NCBI GenBank assembly: GCA_019240175.1
Contig: JAFAYS010000032.1
Span: forward strand, 1-9,094
DNA from: Chloroflexota bacterium
Lineage (GTDB): Bacteria > Chloroflexota > Chloroflexia > Chloroflexales > Kallotenuaceae
Length of the DNA: 9,094 nucleotides
Reading direction: 5' to 3'
How positions within the stretch are numbered: the first letter of the stretch is position 1; each line of letters starts with the position of its first letter. The position numbers were made by a program, and so were the translations under genes. The notes under the pieces were generated by a model. It had not been told where the DNA came from. It made no database searches and was given only the letters and a program-made list of their open reading frames with translations. Positions 1 through 6,177 of the stretch are shown one piece after another.

Positions 1-118
1 TCACCTCACAGTAATAGACTGGTAAGCGCGCGGCAAGATGAGCCGTGAGGACAGGCGCGCCGTGGACGCCCGGCGACGGGTGGAGCGGACGCGCGCTGAA
101 GCGCGAGGGCTTGCCTGG
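1..118 (+). rRNA. rrl: 23S ribosomal RNA, 3' end (partial)
   Basis: The stretch aligns by eye with the last part of bacterial 23S rRNA. Landmarks in order are AAGATGA (about 35-41), an AGG...CGTGGA..GC segment (about 53-69), GGGTGGAGCGGAC (78-90) and the terminal GAGGGCTTGCC (105-115). That last segment normally pairs with the 5' end of the molecule. A 5S gene in the expected place about 100 bp downstream supports the call. The gene runs off the left edge. The exact mature 3' end cannot be read from sequence and is given to within a few bases. Confidence 0.85.
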
Positions 119-195
119 TGATCCGGTATCTTGGGCAGCCGTCACGCGCGACACGCTGACAGAATCAATCGATCGAACCCATCCAGCAGATGTGT

Positions 196-215
196 CAAAG
201 CACAACGGTGCTTTG
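196..215 (+). other. Hairpin in the 23S-5S spacer abutting 5S rRNA
   Basis: CAAAGCAC and GTGCTTTG form a perfect 8-bp stem around a four-base loop (AACG). Its right arm ends on the first base of the 5S terminal helix. In the rRNA precursor this would place a helix directly against the 5S 5' end, as expected for a processing signal. It is not followed by a U-run, so it is not a terminator. The rest of the spacer (119-195) shows no tRNA or other recognisable element. Confidence 0.45.
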
Positions 216-330
216 GGTGTGCGAGGAGCGCCATGGACCCACCCCGTTCCATCTCGAACCGGGCCGTGAAACGTGGCAGCGCCGCGGGTACTGGGGCCTC
301 AGCCCTGGGAGACAAGGTCCGTGCACCCTG
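214..330 (+). rRNA. rrf: 5S ribosomal RNA
   Basis: This is a complete 5S rRNA of about 117 nt. The ends pair as helix I: GGGTGTGC (215-222) with GTGCACCC (321-328), including two G-U pairs. Internal landmarks are the conserved CGAAC loop (about 254-258), the GTGAAAC segment (265-271) with GCGCC after it, and the GGGAGACAAGGTCC 3' half. It lies directly downstream of 23S rRNA and is followed by a strong terminator, so it closes the rRNA operon. Ends are inferred from helix I and may be off by one or two bases. Confidence 0.93.
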
Positions 331-340
331 AACCACCATT

Positions 341-377
341 CACCCTATCGGGTTTTCCGGTAGGGTGATTTTGTTTT
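341..377 (+). terminator. Intrinsic terminator of the rRNA operon
   Basis: An 11-bp stem pairs CACCCTATCGG (341-351) with CCGGTAGGGTG (357-367), with a single T-G wobble and a GTTTT loop. It is followed by ATTTTGTTTT. It sits 11 bp after 5S rRNA and is the most canonical + strand terminator in the window. Confidence 0.93.
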
Positions 378-399
378 AACCTGCAAACTACGTCCTCAA

Positions 400-429
400 T
401 TGGTATATAGTCTTTGACTATGCTACAAT
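400..429 (+). promoter_or_regulatory. Candidate promoter for aroD (extended -10)
   Basis: TTGGTA (400-405), an 18-bp spacer and TACAAT (424-429) resemble a housekeeping promoter. A TGC directly before the -10 gives an extended -10 element. Transcription would begin near 436, giving a leader of about 200 nt. The 260-bp gap between the rRNA terminator and aroD (378-636) is visibly more AT-rich than the genes. I see no known riboswitch, leader peptide with a ribosome site, or attenuator in it. Confidence 0.4.
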
Positions 430-636
430 CGCGCCGCGTTGCTACGTGGCTGAGCGTATGTATGGATGATCCTGTAGCTACCGATTCACCCTCCCAGGAG
501 CATCGTATTGATAGTCTTTTTCCCTCTAGCTCCTCTTCGATCGTAAACACAAAAGAGATCTCATCAGCAGACCAGCACTTTACTAGACTGAGCCGTCCTA
601 CTTGGCGAAAGAAGTAATGATATATAGGATAAGCCA

Positions 637-1506
637 ATGATCCATAAAGTTGCAGTTTCGCTTGCGCCTCGTGATACCGAAGCCTGCCTCCAGGCCTTAG
701 CCGAATGTGGCTCTCTAGCCAGTATGGCTGAACTTCGTCTCGATCTGATGGAGTCTTTTGATCTGCCACGCCTGCAGGCGCTCTCGCCCTGCCCTTTGAT
801 CATTACCTGCCGGCCTCAGCGGGAAGGTGGACGCTTTGCAGGCAGTGAACAGGATCGCCTCGCGATTCTGCAGCAGGCGATCCAGCTTGAGTGCGCCTAT
901 ATCGATGTCGAGTGGGACTGCATAGAATTGTTCGCCGATCGTGCCGAGATGAAAACGCAAGTCATTGTGTCGCGGCACTGGTTCGATCAGATGCCACCGA
1001 CGCTGGATGAGGTCTACGCTGAGCTAGCTCCACGCGCGGATGTTGTAAAGCTGGTTGGTCTGGCCCAGCAACCGACCGATCTCCTGCCGACGCTGTCGCT
1101 TTTGCGCAATGCAACAGGGCCGGTGATTGCGCTGGCGATGGGCGAAGTAGGTCGGCTGATCCGCCTGATCGGCCCGTGCTTTCCCCAGTGCTTGCTTACA
1201 TATGGCGCAGCTTCACAAGCTGATATAACTGCGCCGGGACAGCTTTCCGTGGCCGAGATGGTACAGCGCTATCATCTCGACAAGGCCGGACCGCATACAC
1301 AGATCCATCTCCATCTTTGCGCCGGCGACGAGAGCGCGCAGGCCGTGGCGAAGAAGAACGACGAGGCTGAGCCAGGAGCGGACCTATATTTGCCTTTGCG
1401 CGTACCGTCGGAGCAGATAAGCCAGGTCGTGGCTGGATTTCGCACGCTCGTTCCTCGGGTGCAGATAACCGCTGATCCAATGCTTGCTACTGCGCTGCTG
1501 CATTAG
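637..1506 (+). CDS. aroD: Type I 3-dehydroquinate dehydratase with degenerate AroE-like C-terminal tail
   Basis: The enzyme dehydrates 3-dehydroquinate to 3-dehydroshikimate in the cytoplasm, step three of the shikimate pathway. The first roughly 215 residues carry every landmark of the class I (Schiff-base) fold: ELRLDL (E32, R34), TCRPQREGG (R59), IDVE (E92), the catalytic histidine in SRHWF (H114), the Schiff-base lysine in VVKL (K138), then MGEVGRLIRLIG (R176) and TAPGQL (Q202). Class I enzymes are usually about 220-250 residues; this one has 289. The extra 75 residues resemble the N-terminal substrate domain of shikimate dehydrogenase (TQI..., LYLPLRVP, VAGFRTL, ITADPM). The SLSP and NVTIPHK signatures of that domain are lost, and the protein ends inside it. 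A distant fused ancestor is inferred. An AGGA at 626-629 lies 7 bp before the ATG and supports this start. The gene appears monocistronic. Confidence 0.93.
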   Translation: MIHKVAVSLAPRDTEACLQALAECGSLASMAELRLDLMESFDLPRLQALSPCPLIITCRPQREGGRFAGSEQDRLAILQQAIQLECAYIDVEWDCIELFADRAEMKTQVIVSRHWFDQMPPTLDEVYAELAPRADVVKLVGLAQQPTDLLPTLSLLRNATGPVIALAMGEVGRLIRLIGPCFPQCLLTYGAASQADITAPGQLSVAEMVQRYHLDKAGPHTQIHLHLCAGDESAQAVAKKNDEAEPGADLYLPLRVPSEQISQVVAGFRTLVPRVQITADPMLATALLH

Positions 1507-1573
1507 GCGCATACAGTGCTGCGGGTAGCCTGGCACAAACTCTAGCAATGTAGGCGTGAGATATTTTTACGCT

Positions 1574-1616
1574 ATAGCCCGGCACGAATATTGATTAGGC
1601 CGGGCGCTATCTTTGT
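1574..1616 (+). terminator. Probable terminator after aroD
   Basis: GCCCGGC (1577-1583) pairs with GCCGGGC (1599-1605). The flanking ATA/TAT can extend the stem past a two-base bulge (GC, 1606-1607). The loop is 15 nt. Only a weak CTTTG follows, so termination may be inefficient. The 165-bp gap between aroD and the next gene holds nothing else I recognise. Confidence 0.55.
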
Positions 1617-1671
1617 GCTCAGCGAACTTCCCCTCACTTCCTGAGCATGGTTAAGCGTAGAGAAAGAGAAT

Positions 1672-2796
1672 ATGATGTCTGACGAACCGTTGACGCTGTT
1701 GTGCCTGTCGCATCTGAATTGGGATCACGTGTGGCAACGCCCGCAACAATTGATGTCACGTTTTGCTGCTTTCTGCCGTGTGATCTATGTCGATCCGCCC
1801 GAGATTCAAGCCGGCAGCGAGCCGCCCTTCTTGCAAGAGCGTCCCGGCACCGAGCGCGTTCCGGTGCTGCGCCCAATCTTTCCTGCCGATCAGATCGATG
1901 CATATAGGTCGATGTGGCTGAGCTTGCTGCCACGCGTGCTGGATCTGGCCGGGCCGAATACGATCTTGTGGGTCTTTTCGCCACTAGCAGATTATTTGGT
2001 TGCCGCCGCGCTGCCGCAGATCAAGTTGGCCGTCTATGATTGTATGGACGACCTGGCCAGCTTCAAGGATGGCACCGCCGAGATGCGTGATCGCGAGGAG
2101 CACCTGTTGATGCTGGTAGATCTGGTCTTCACCGGTGGTCGCTCGATGTACGAGGCGCGCAAGGCTCGGCATGAGCGCGTCTACTGCTTTGCCAGCGGCG
2201 TTGATGTGCAGCACTACGCGGCAGACGGAGCACGTGCTACACCTGCAACGATCGCTACGATTCCACAGCCGCGACTGGGCTACTTCGGCGTGCTCGACGA
2301 GCGGATCGACTGGGATCTGATCGCGACGATCGCTGTGCGACAGCCCGGCTGGCACTGGGTTTTAGTTGGACCCACAGCCAAAGTCGATCCGGCTGAGCTG
2401 CCGCAGGCTCCTAATATTCACTACCTCGGCCAGCAGCCCTACACCGAGTTGCCAGTCTTGCTCCAAAGCTTTGATCTAGCCGTAATGCCTTTCGCGCTGA
2501 ACGAGGCCACACGCTTTATCAGCCCGACCAAGACGCTGGAATATCTGGCGGGCGGCAAAACGGTGATCAGCACGTCGGTGCCGGACGTTGTCGCGACCTA
2601 CCAGGGCATTGTCAGCATTGAGGATGGGGCCGACGCCTGGATCGTGGAGATCGAGCGGTTGCTCAGCGCGACGGAGACTGAGCGCATGGGCCGGCAACAA
2701 AAAGTACAGCCTTTGCTTGAGCGCGGCTCGTGGGATGGTATCACCGCCCAGATGTGGACACTGATCCAGGAGCGGCTGCACGATCGCTCAATGTAG
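1672..2796 (+). CDS. Group 1 (GT-B fold) glycosyltransferase
   Basis: This 374-residue soluble protein is of the glycosyl transferases group 1 type, probably moving a sugar from a nucleotide donor onto a cell-surface glycan or lipid. The N-terminal domain opens with a beta strand and the segment SHLNWDHVWQRPQQLMSRFA (residues 13-32), typical of GT-B enzymes in polysaccharide clusters, and contains YDCMDDLASF (about 121-130). The C-terminal donor domain starts near LGYFGVLDERIDWDL (about 202). It carries the usual P-x-K-x-x-E-Y donor-binding motif (S284-P-T-K287-T-L-E290-Y291) and then VISTSVPDV. There is no signal peptide or membrane helix. Two ATGs stand in tandem (1672, 1675); AGAAAGAGA just upstream is a weak ribosome site and does not decide between them. 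Terminator hairpins flank it on both sides, so it is probably transcribed alone. Donor and acceptor cannot be read from sequence. Confidence 0.88.
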   Translation: MMSDEPLTLLCLSHLNWDHVWQRPQQLMSRFAAFCRVIYVDPPEIQAGSEPPFLQERPGTERVPVLRPIFPADQIDAYRSMWLSLLPRVLDLAGPNTILWVFSPLADYLVAAALPQIKLAVYDCMDDLASFKDGTAEMRDREEHLLMLVDLVFTGGRSMYEARKARHERVYCFASGVDVQHYAADGARATPATIATIPQPRLGYFGVLDERIDWDLIATIAVRQPGWHWVLVGPTAKVDPAELPQAPNIHYLGQQPYTELPVLLQSFDLAVMPFALNEATRFISPTKTLEYLAGGKTVISTSVPDVVATYQGIVSIEDGADAWIVEIERLLSATETERMGRQQKVQPLLERGSWDGITAQMWTLIQERLHDRSM

Positions 2797-2835
2797 AGCG
2801 GCTGATCCATAGGATCGCCCTTGCGCGATAGAAGC

Positions 2836-2875
2836 ACGGCGAGCGTCCAAACAACAGGCGCTCGCCGTCGTCGTT
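2836..2875 (+). terminator. Terminator hairpin after the glycosyltransferase
   Basis: A perfect 10-bp stem pairs ACGGCGAGCG (2836-2845) with CGCTCGCCGT (2859-2868) around a 13-nt loop. The downstream tract CGTCGTTTCG is poor in T. The hairpin is strong but the U-run is weak. The 220-bp gap to the next gene holds this element and the -24/-12-like site listed next. Confidence 0.7.
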
Positions 2876-2913
2876 TCGTAACCGCGCGAATACCTCCTCC
2901 ATACTCAACTATC

Positions 2914-2929
2914 TGGCACGATTGCTGCT
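2914..2929 (+). promoter_or_regulatory. Sigma-54-like -24/-12 site upstream of the histidine kinase
   Basis: TGGCACG, four bases, then CTGCT differs from the classical TGGCACG-N4-TTGCW at one position. The GG and GC doublets have exactly the required 10-base separation. It lies 88 bp before the kinase ATG and downstream of the preceding terminator, so position and orientation suit a promoter. No sigma-54 activator or rpoN gene is in view, and a 16-base match can arise by chance. I see no good sigma-70 type alternative in this gap. Confidence 0.3.
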
Positions 2930-3017
2930 ACCGCGCGCAATCTCATAATTACATGTTCGATTGCAGAGCCAAGTGTTGCAGGCTAGGAGCAGCGCTTTCC
3001 AATTGAGGAACCTTTAG

Positions 3018-4013
3018 ATGCACATCTCCGACCTGACAGCACAGATTCAAGCGATGCAGCAGCGCATCGCCCTGTTGCAGCAGGACTCCGGCGCAGGCAC
3101 GCAGCAGCAAACTGTCGCCGCTCAGGCGCTTGAAGAGCTACAAACCAGCCTGGAAGAATTGCGCGCCGTCGAAGAGGCGCTGATTGAACAGAATATGCTG
3201 CTGCTAGCAGCGCACGAGGAGCTGGCGACGCACCAGCAGCGCTATCAGGAATTGTTCGATGGCGCGCCGGATGGCTATGTGGTGACTACGCCCAGCGGCA
3301 TTATTCAGGAGGCGAATCAGGCGGCCAGTCGCCTGCTCAATATGTCGCGCGCCGAGCTGCTGGGCAAGCCGCTGCCGCTCTTTGTCGCCGAGATCGATCG
3401 CGCGCAGTTCCGGGGCAGGCTGAGCGAGCTGCGTGCCGTCGAGCGGATCGAAGATCACGAGGTGCACTTCCAGGCCTGGCGCGGCGACGCTTTTAGCGCC
3501 GGGCTGAGCGCCACGCCGGTTCGCGATCGCGCAGGACATGTCGCGGCGATTCGCTGGTCGATCCGTGATGTGACCGCGCAGCGTCAGGCCGAGGAGCAGA
3601 TTCGCAGTCTGAATGCCGAGCTTGAGCAGCGCGTTGCCGAGCGCACCGCCGAGCTTGAGGTGGCGAATCGTCAAAAGGATGAGCTGCTTAGCAAGGCTGA
3701 GGACGCGCTCAAAACCCGCGATACGTTCCTGACGATCGCCTCGCACGAGCTGAAGACCCCGCTGACCTCACTGATCGGCTATGTGTATCTTTTGCAGCAA
3801 TCGTTGGAGCGCGGGCAGGAGTCGCGCGAACAGGCGCAGGCGGCGCTTCAAGTCATTATGCAGCAGTCTCAGCGGCTCGACCAGCTGATCGAGATCATGC
3901 TTGATCTGGTTCACCTGCAACAGGATGATATTTCGATCTGGTTCACCTGCAACAGGATGATATTTCGATCAAGCTCCGCCCCGTCGATCTTGCCGACGTG
4001 GTGCGGCAGGTAG
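3018..4013 (+). CDS. PAS-domain sensor histidine kinase, N-terminal part (frameshifted by a tandem duplication)
   Basis: This frame encodes the sensory and phosphoacceptor half of a cytoplasmic histidine kinase. Residues 1-75 form a Gln/Glu/Leu-rich coiled coil. A PAS domain follows (about 75-195; LFDGAPDGYVVTTPSGII, then WSIRDVTAQRQ). A second coiled coil (195-230) leads to a HisKA dimerisation domain whose H box, ASHELKTPLT, has phosphoacceptor H243. No membrane helix is present. From about residue 307 the frame is wrong because a 32-bp segment is duplicated. The last 25 residues are out-of-frame sequence, and the ATPase domain is in the next frame. Deleting one copy restores a 461-residue kinase. 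GAGGAA (3005-3010), 7 bp before the ATG, decides the start. If translated as is, the product lacks ATP binding. It is either a broken gene, a reversible phase variant or a sequencing/assembly artefact. Confidence 0.85.
   Translation: MHISDLTAQIQAMQQRIALLQQDSGAGTQQQTVAAQALEELQTSLEELRAVEEALIEQNMLLLAAHEELATHQQRYQELFDGAPDGYVVTTPSGIIQEANQAASRLLNMSRAELLGKPLPLFVAEIDRAQFRGRLSELRAVERIEDHEVHFQAWRGDAFSAGLSATPVRDRAGHVAAIRWSIRDVTAQRQAEEQIRSLNAELEQRVAERTAELEVANRQKDELLSKAEDALKTRDTFLTIASHELKTPLTSLIGYVYLLQQSLERGQESREQAQAALQVIMQQSQRLDQLIEIMLDLVHLQQDDISIWFTCNRMIFRSSSAPSILPTWCGR
3903..3966 (+). repeat. Exact 32-bp tandem duplication inside the histidine kinase gene
   Basis: Bases 3903-3934 are repeated without change at 3935-3966. 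Both copies begin with GATC, and a third GATC (3967-3970) follows, so identity extends over 36 bases with period 32. Because 32 is not a multiple of three, the duplication shifts the frame. Removing one copy gives a continuous product reading DDISIKLRPVDLADVV across the junction, as expected between HisKA and HATPase domains. The frame of the downstream half meets a TGA at 3902-3904, just before copy 1. The GATC at each boundary suggests slippage or short-homology recombination. Confidence 0.97.
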
Positions 4014-4435
4014 TCGGCGGCCACAGCCACACGCTGCGCCGTCATGCGATCCAGCTCACCATTCAGACCGAGCCGCTACTGATCCTGGGCGAGGCCCGGC
4101 GGCTGTATCAGGTGCTGGAACATCTCCTACAGAATGCGGTCAAATTCAGCCCTCACGGCAGCGCGATCGAGATCCAGCTTGGTCGGAACGATACCGAGGC
4201 CTGGCTTCGGGTGCGCGATCACGGCATCGGGATTCCGCCGGCGGCGCAGCAGTTGATCTTCGATCGCTTCTACCGCGCCGATAACTTCAACCATTTGCAG
4301 ATCAGCGGCTTTGGCGTCGGGCTGTATCTCGTCCGCGAGATTATCACGCAGCACGCAGGCCGCATTGTGATAACCAGTATCCCCGACCAGGGCAGCACCT
4401 TCGATATCTATCTGCCGCTTGTGGCATCGCTCTAA
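3998..4435 (+). CDS. Histidine kinase ATPase domain, C-terminal part of the split kinase
   Basis: This fragment is a nearly complete HATPase_c domain of the GHKL fold, which binds ATP and phosphorylates the histidine of the partner half. All boxes are present: N box (LLQNAVKFSP, N46), G1 box (DHGIGIP, 74-80), F box (FDRFYRA, 88-94) and G2 box (GFGVGLYLV, 104-112). It ends normally with GSTFDIYLPL. The listed GTG start overlaps the upstream frame by 16 bp but has no convincing ribosome site. The frame is really the continuation of the kinase, open from just inside duplication copy 1. It may be untranslated, or translated at low level by reinitiation after the TAG at 4011-4013. No response regulator gene adjoins it, so the original kinase was an orphan here. 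Confidence 0.8.
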   Translation: MVRQVVGGHSHTLRRHAIQLTIQTEPLLILGEARRLYQVLEHLLQNAVKFSPHGSAIEIQLGRNDTEAWLRVRDHGIGIPPAAQQLIFDRFYRADNFNHLQISGFGVGLYLVREIITQHAGRIVITSIPDQGSTFDIYLPLVASL

Positions 4436-4487
4436 GCTTGTCTCGATCTTCCGCTTTGTCTGCGCAATCTCAATATTTTCCCTACCG

Positions 4488-4502
4488 GATCTTAATAAGA
4501 TC
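4488..4502. promoter_or_regulatory. 15-bp dyad (possible operator) upstream of the gtrA-like gene
   Basis: GATCTTA, one base, TAAGATC is a perfect 7-1-7 inverted repeat in an AT-rich patch 143 bp before the gtrA-like start. It could be an operator, but no convincing -35/-10 pair can be placed around it. The rest of the 209-bp gap (4436-4644) contains a 7-bp hairpin (CGCAGCA with TGCTGCG, about 4573-4601) and no riboswitch I recognise. Confidence 0.25.
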
Positions 4503-4644
4503 TACATATTGCTCGGGTATGGTTGCAGTGTGCCAGGTGACTTCGTCCCGAAAGCGAGGATGGAGGCGGCGCAGCAGATCGTCTCCTTTCGTGCTGCGGC
4601 TGGCTGAGCCGTGGCATTCATTCCATAGATTCAGGAGCCAAGGT

Positions 4645-5091
4645 ATGCTCATCGACTCGTATCAGCCTGTAGTGTGGGAGCGGCAGCGTGTGGCGCGATT
4701 TCTGGTGGTCGGAGCAAGCGGCACGGCTCTGGACTTTGTGCTGCTGATGCTGCTCAAAGCGCTGGGATTGGCGACGCTGCCGGCGAATACGCTGTCATTC
4801 TCGGCGGGCATCGTCAACAACTTTCTGCTTAATCGCTGGTGGACCTACGCCGACGCGCGGGCCAAGCCGGTCGGCGTGCAGTTTGGCCAGTTTGCGCTGG
4901 TCAGCCTGATCGGCCTGCTGCTCAACAACGGCATGGTGCTGCTGCTGGACGCGCCGATCGCTAATCTGCTGAACGACGTGGCGTGGAGCTATGTGCTGGC
5001 CAAGCTCCTGGCGACGGCGGTGGTGATCGTTTGGAATTTCGCTGCCAACCGCTACTGGACCTTCAACGATGTAACCCGTGTCAAGGAGTGA
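4645..5091 (+). CDS. GtrA family membrane protein
   Basis: A 148-residue integral membrane protein of the GtrA/DPMS family (PF04138 type). Members are thought to help flip polyprenyl-phosphate sugars made by a partner GtrB-like transferase. Four membrane segments are visible (about 17-39, 45-62, 81-103, 120-138). The family hallmark N-F-x-x-N-R-x-W-T-[FY] occurs twice: NNFLLNRWWTY (58-68, after helix 2) and WNFAANRYWTF (130-140, after helix 4). The frame stays open upstream to a TTG at 4438, but that extension is Arg/Ser-rich and unlike the family. AGGAG (4633-4637), 7 bp before the ATG at 4645, fixes the start. The stop lies 3 bp before the next gene, a glycosyltransferase, so the two form an operon and probably one lipid-linked sugar system. 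Confidence 0.9.
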   Translation: MLIDSYQPVVWERQRVARFLVVGASGTALDFVLLMLLKALGLATLPANTLSFSAGIVNNFLLNRWWTYADARAKPVGVQFGQFALVSLIGLLLNNGMVLLLDAPIANLLNDVAWSYVLAKLLATAVVIVWNFAANRYWTFNDVTRVKE

Positions 5092-5094
5092 GTC

Positions 5095-6138
5095 ATGATC
5101 ACGCTCGATACAACCATGCGCACAATCGACATCGATCCGCGAATGAGCGCGGCTTTGGATCACCAGGACGCGGCGGCTCTGCGCCCAACCTTCTCGATCA
5201 TCGCGCCGGTGCACAACGAAGAAACGGTGCTCGACGAGCTATATCGGCGGATCAGCGCGGTGATGGCGCAGACCGGTGCACGTTGGGAGCTGCTGCTGAT
5301 CAACGATGGCAGCCGCGATCGCTCCGCCGAGATCATCCGCCGCCTCCACGACGACGATCCGCGCGTGGTTGGGCTGAGCTTGTCGCGCAACTTTGGCTTT
5401 CAAGTCGCCGTCACGGCGGGTCTCGACCATGCGCGCGGCGCTGCGATCCTGTTGATCGACGCCGACCTGCAAGATCCGCCTGAGGTGATCCTCGACATGA
5501 TCGCGCAGTGGCGCAATGGCTTTGATGTGGTCTATGGCGTGCGCAGCGAGCGCGACGGCGAGACCTGGTTCAAAAAGCTTACCGCCAGCGGCTTCTACCG
5601 GCTGATTCGCAGCATCACCAGCGTCGATATTCCGCTTGACACCGGCGATTTCCGGCTGATGGATCGGCGCGTGGTGGAAGCGATTCGCCAGATGCCGGAG
5701 CAGCATCGCTTTTTGCGCGGCATGGTGAGCTGGGTTGGTTTCAAGCAGACCGGCGTGAGCTACAAGCGCCATCCGCGCTACGCCGGCAGCAGCAAGTTTA
5801 CGCTGGGCAAGATGGTGCGCTTCGCCCTCGACGCGATCACGGGCTTCTCCTACGCGCCGCTACAGCTGGCCAGCTACCTCGGCTTCACGATCGCGCTGCT
5901 GAGTGCGCTGGCGATTGTGATCGTGGTGGCGCTGAGGCTGCTGGGCTCGTCGCAACCGCTGCTGGGCCAGGCGACCACGCTGGTGACCGTGCTGTTTCTG
6001 GGCGGCGTGCAGCTGATCTGTCTAGGCATTGTCGGCGAGTATCTTGGTCGCATCTATGACGAGGTCAAGCGCCGACCGCTGTATCTGGTCGATCAGCGCT
6101 GGGGCTGCGACGAAACGCCGAATCGCCGGGAGCGCTAA
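5095..6138 (+). CDS. GT2 polyprenyl-phosphate glycosyltransferase (GtrB/DPM1-like)
   Basis: This 347-residue membrane-anchored family 2 glycosyltransferase likely moves glucose, mannose or a related sugar from a nucleotide donor to polyprenyl phosphate on the cytoplasmic face. The GT-A domain shows FSIIAPVHNEE (33-43), INDGSRDRS (69-77), SRNFGFQVAVTAGLD (97-111), the metal-binding D122-A-D124 followed by LQDPPE, DTGDFRLMDR (182-191), RFLRGMVSWVGF (205-216) and YAGSSKF (229-235). Two C-terminal helices (about 260-283 and 294-314) and the GEYLGRIYDEVKRRP tail (314-328) are typical of the GtrB/ArnC-like branch. AAGGAG at 5083-5088, just ahead of the ATG, supports the start; the first 28 residues are not conserved-looking. 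It follows the GtrA-like gene by 3 bp. No third, serotype-specific transferase of the Gtr type is present. No terminator hairpin is evident before 6178. Confidence 0.92.
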   Translation: MITLDTTMRTIDIDPRMSAALDHQDAAALRPTFSIIAPVHNEETVLDELYRRISAVMAQTGARWELLLINDGSRDRSAEIIRRLHDDDPRVVGLSLSRNFGFQVAVTAGLDHARGAAILLIDADLQDPPEVILDMIAQWRNGFDVVYGVRSERDGETWFKKLTASGFYRLIRSITSVDIPLDTGDFRLMDRRVVEAIRQMPEQHRFLRGMVSWVGFKQTGVSYKRHPRYAGSSKFTLGKMVRFALDAITGFSYAPLQLASYLGFTIALLSALAIVIVVALRLLGSSQPLLGQATTLVTVLFLGGVQLICLGIVGEYLGRIYDEVKRRPLYLVDQRWGCDETPNRRER

Positions 6139-6177
6139 TCCAGCCTGCGACGATCTACATATCTTGCACATGGCTCC

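Noticed and set aside
45..339. Short open frames on both strands across the rRNA region
   Set aside because: They lie within 23S/5S rRNA and their spacer, and show no protein-like composition.
299..769. 156-codon open frame on the - strand
   Set aside because: It overlaps the 5S rRNA 3' end, the rRNA terminator and the first 130 bp of aroD, has no ribosome site, and resembles no family. It is open by chance.
2821..3006. 61-codon + strand frame between the glycosyltransferase and the kinase
   Set aside because: It runs through the terminator hairpin, has no ribosome site and has an unlikely composition.
3018..4435. Programmed ribosomal frameshift joining the two kinase frames
   Set aside because: No slippery heptamer with a downstream structure is seen at the junction, and the exact tandem duplication explains the frame change completely.
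4438..4644. N-terminal extension of the GtrA-like gene starting at a TTG
   Set aside because: The extension is Arg/Ser-rich and unlike GtrA proteins. A good AGGAG site stands at the right distance before the ATG at 4645.
4436..4644. Possible riboswitch in the leader of the gtrA-like gene
   Set aside because: Only a 7-bp hairpin and a short dyad are visible. None of the conserved cores I know (cobalamin, TPP, SAM, c-di-GMP, ydaO) is present.
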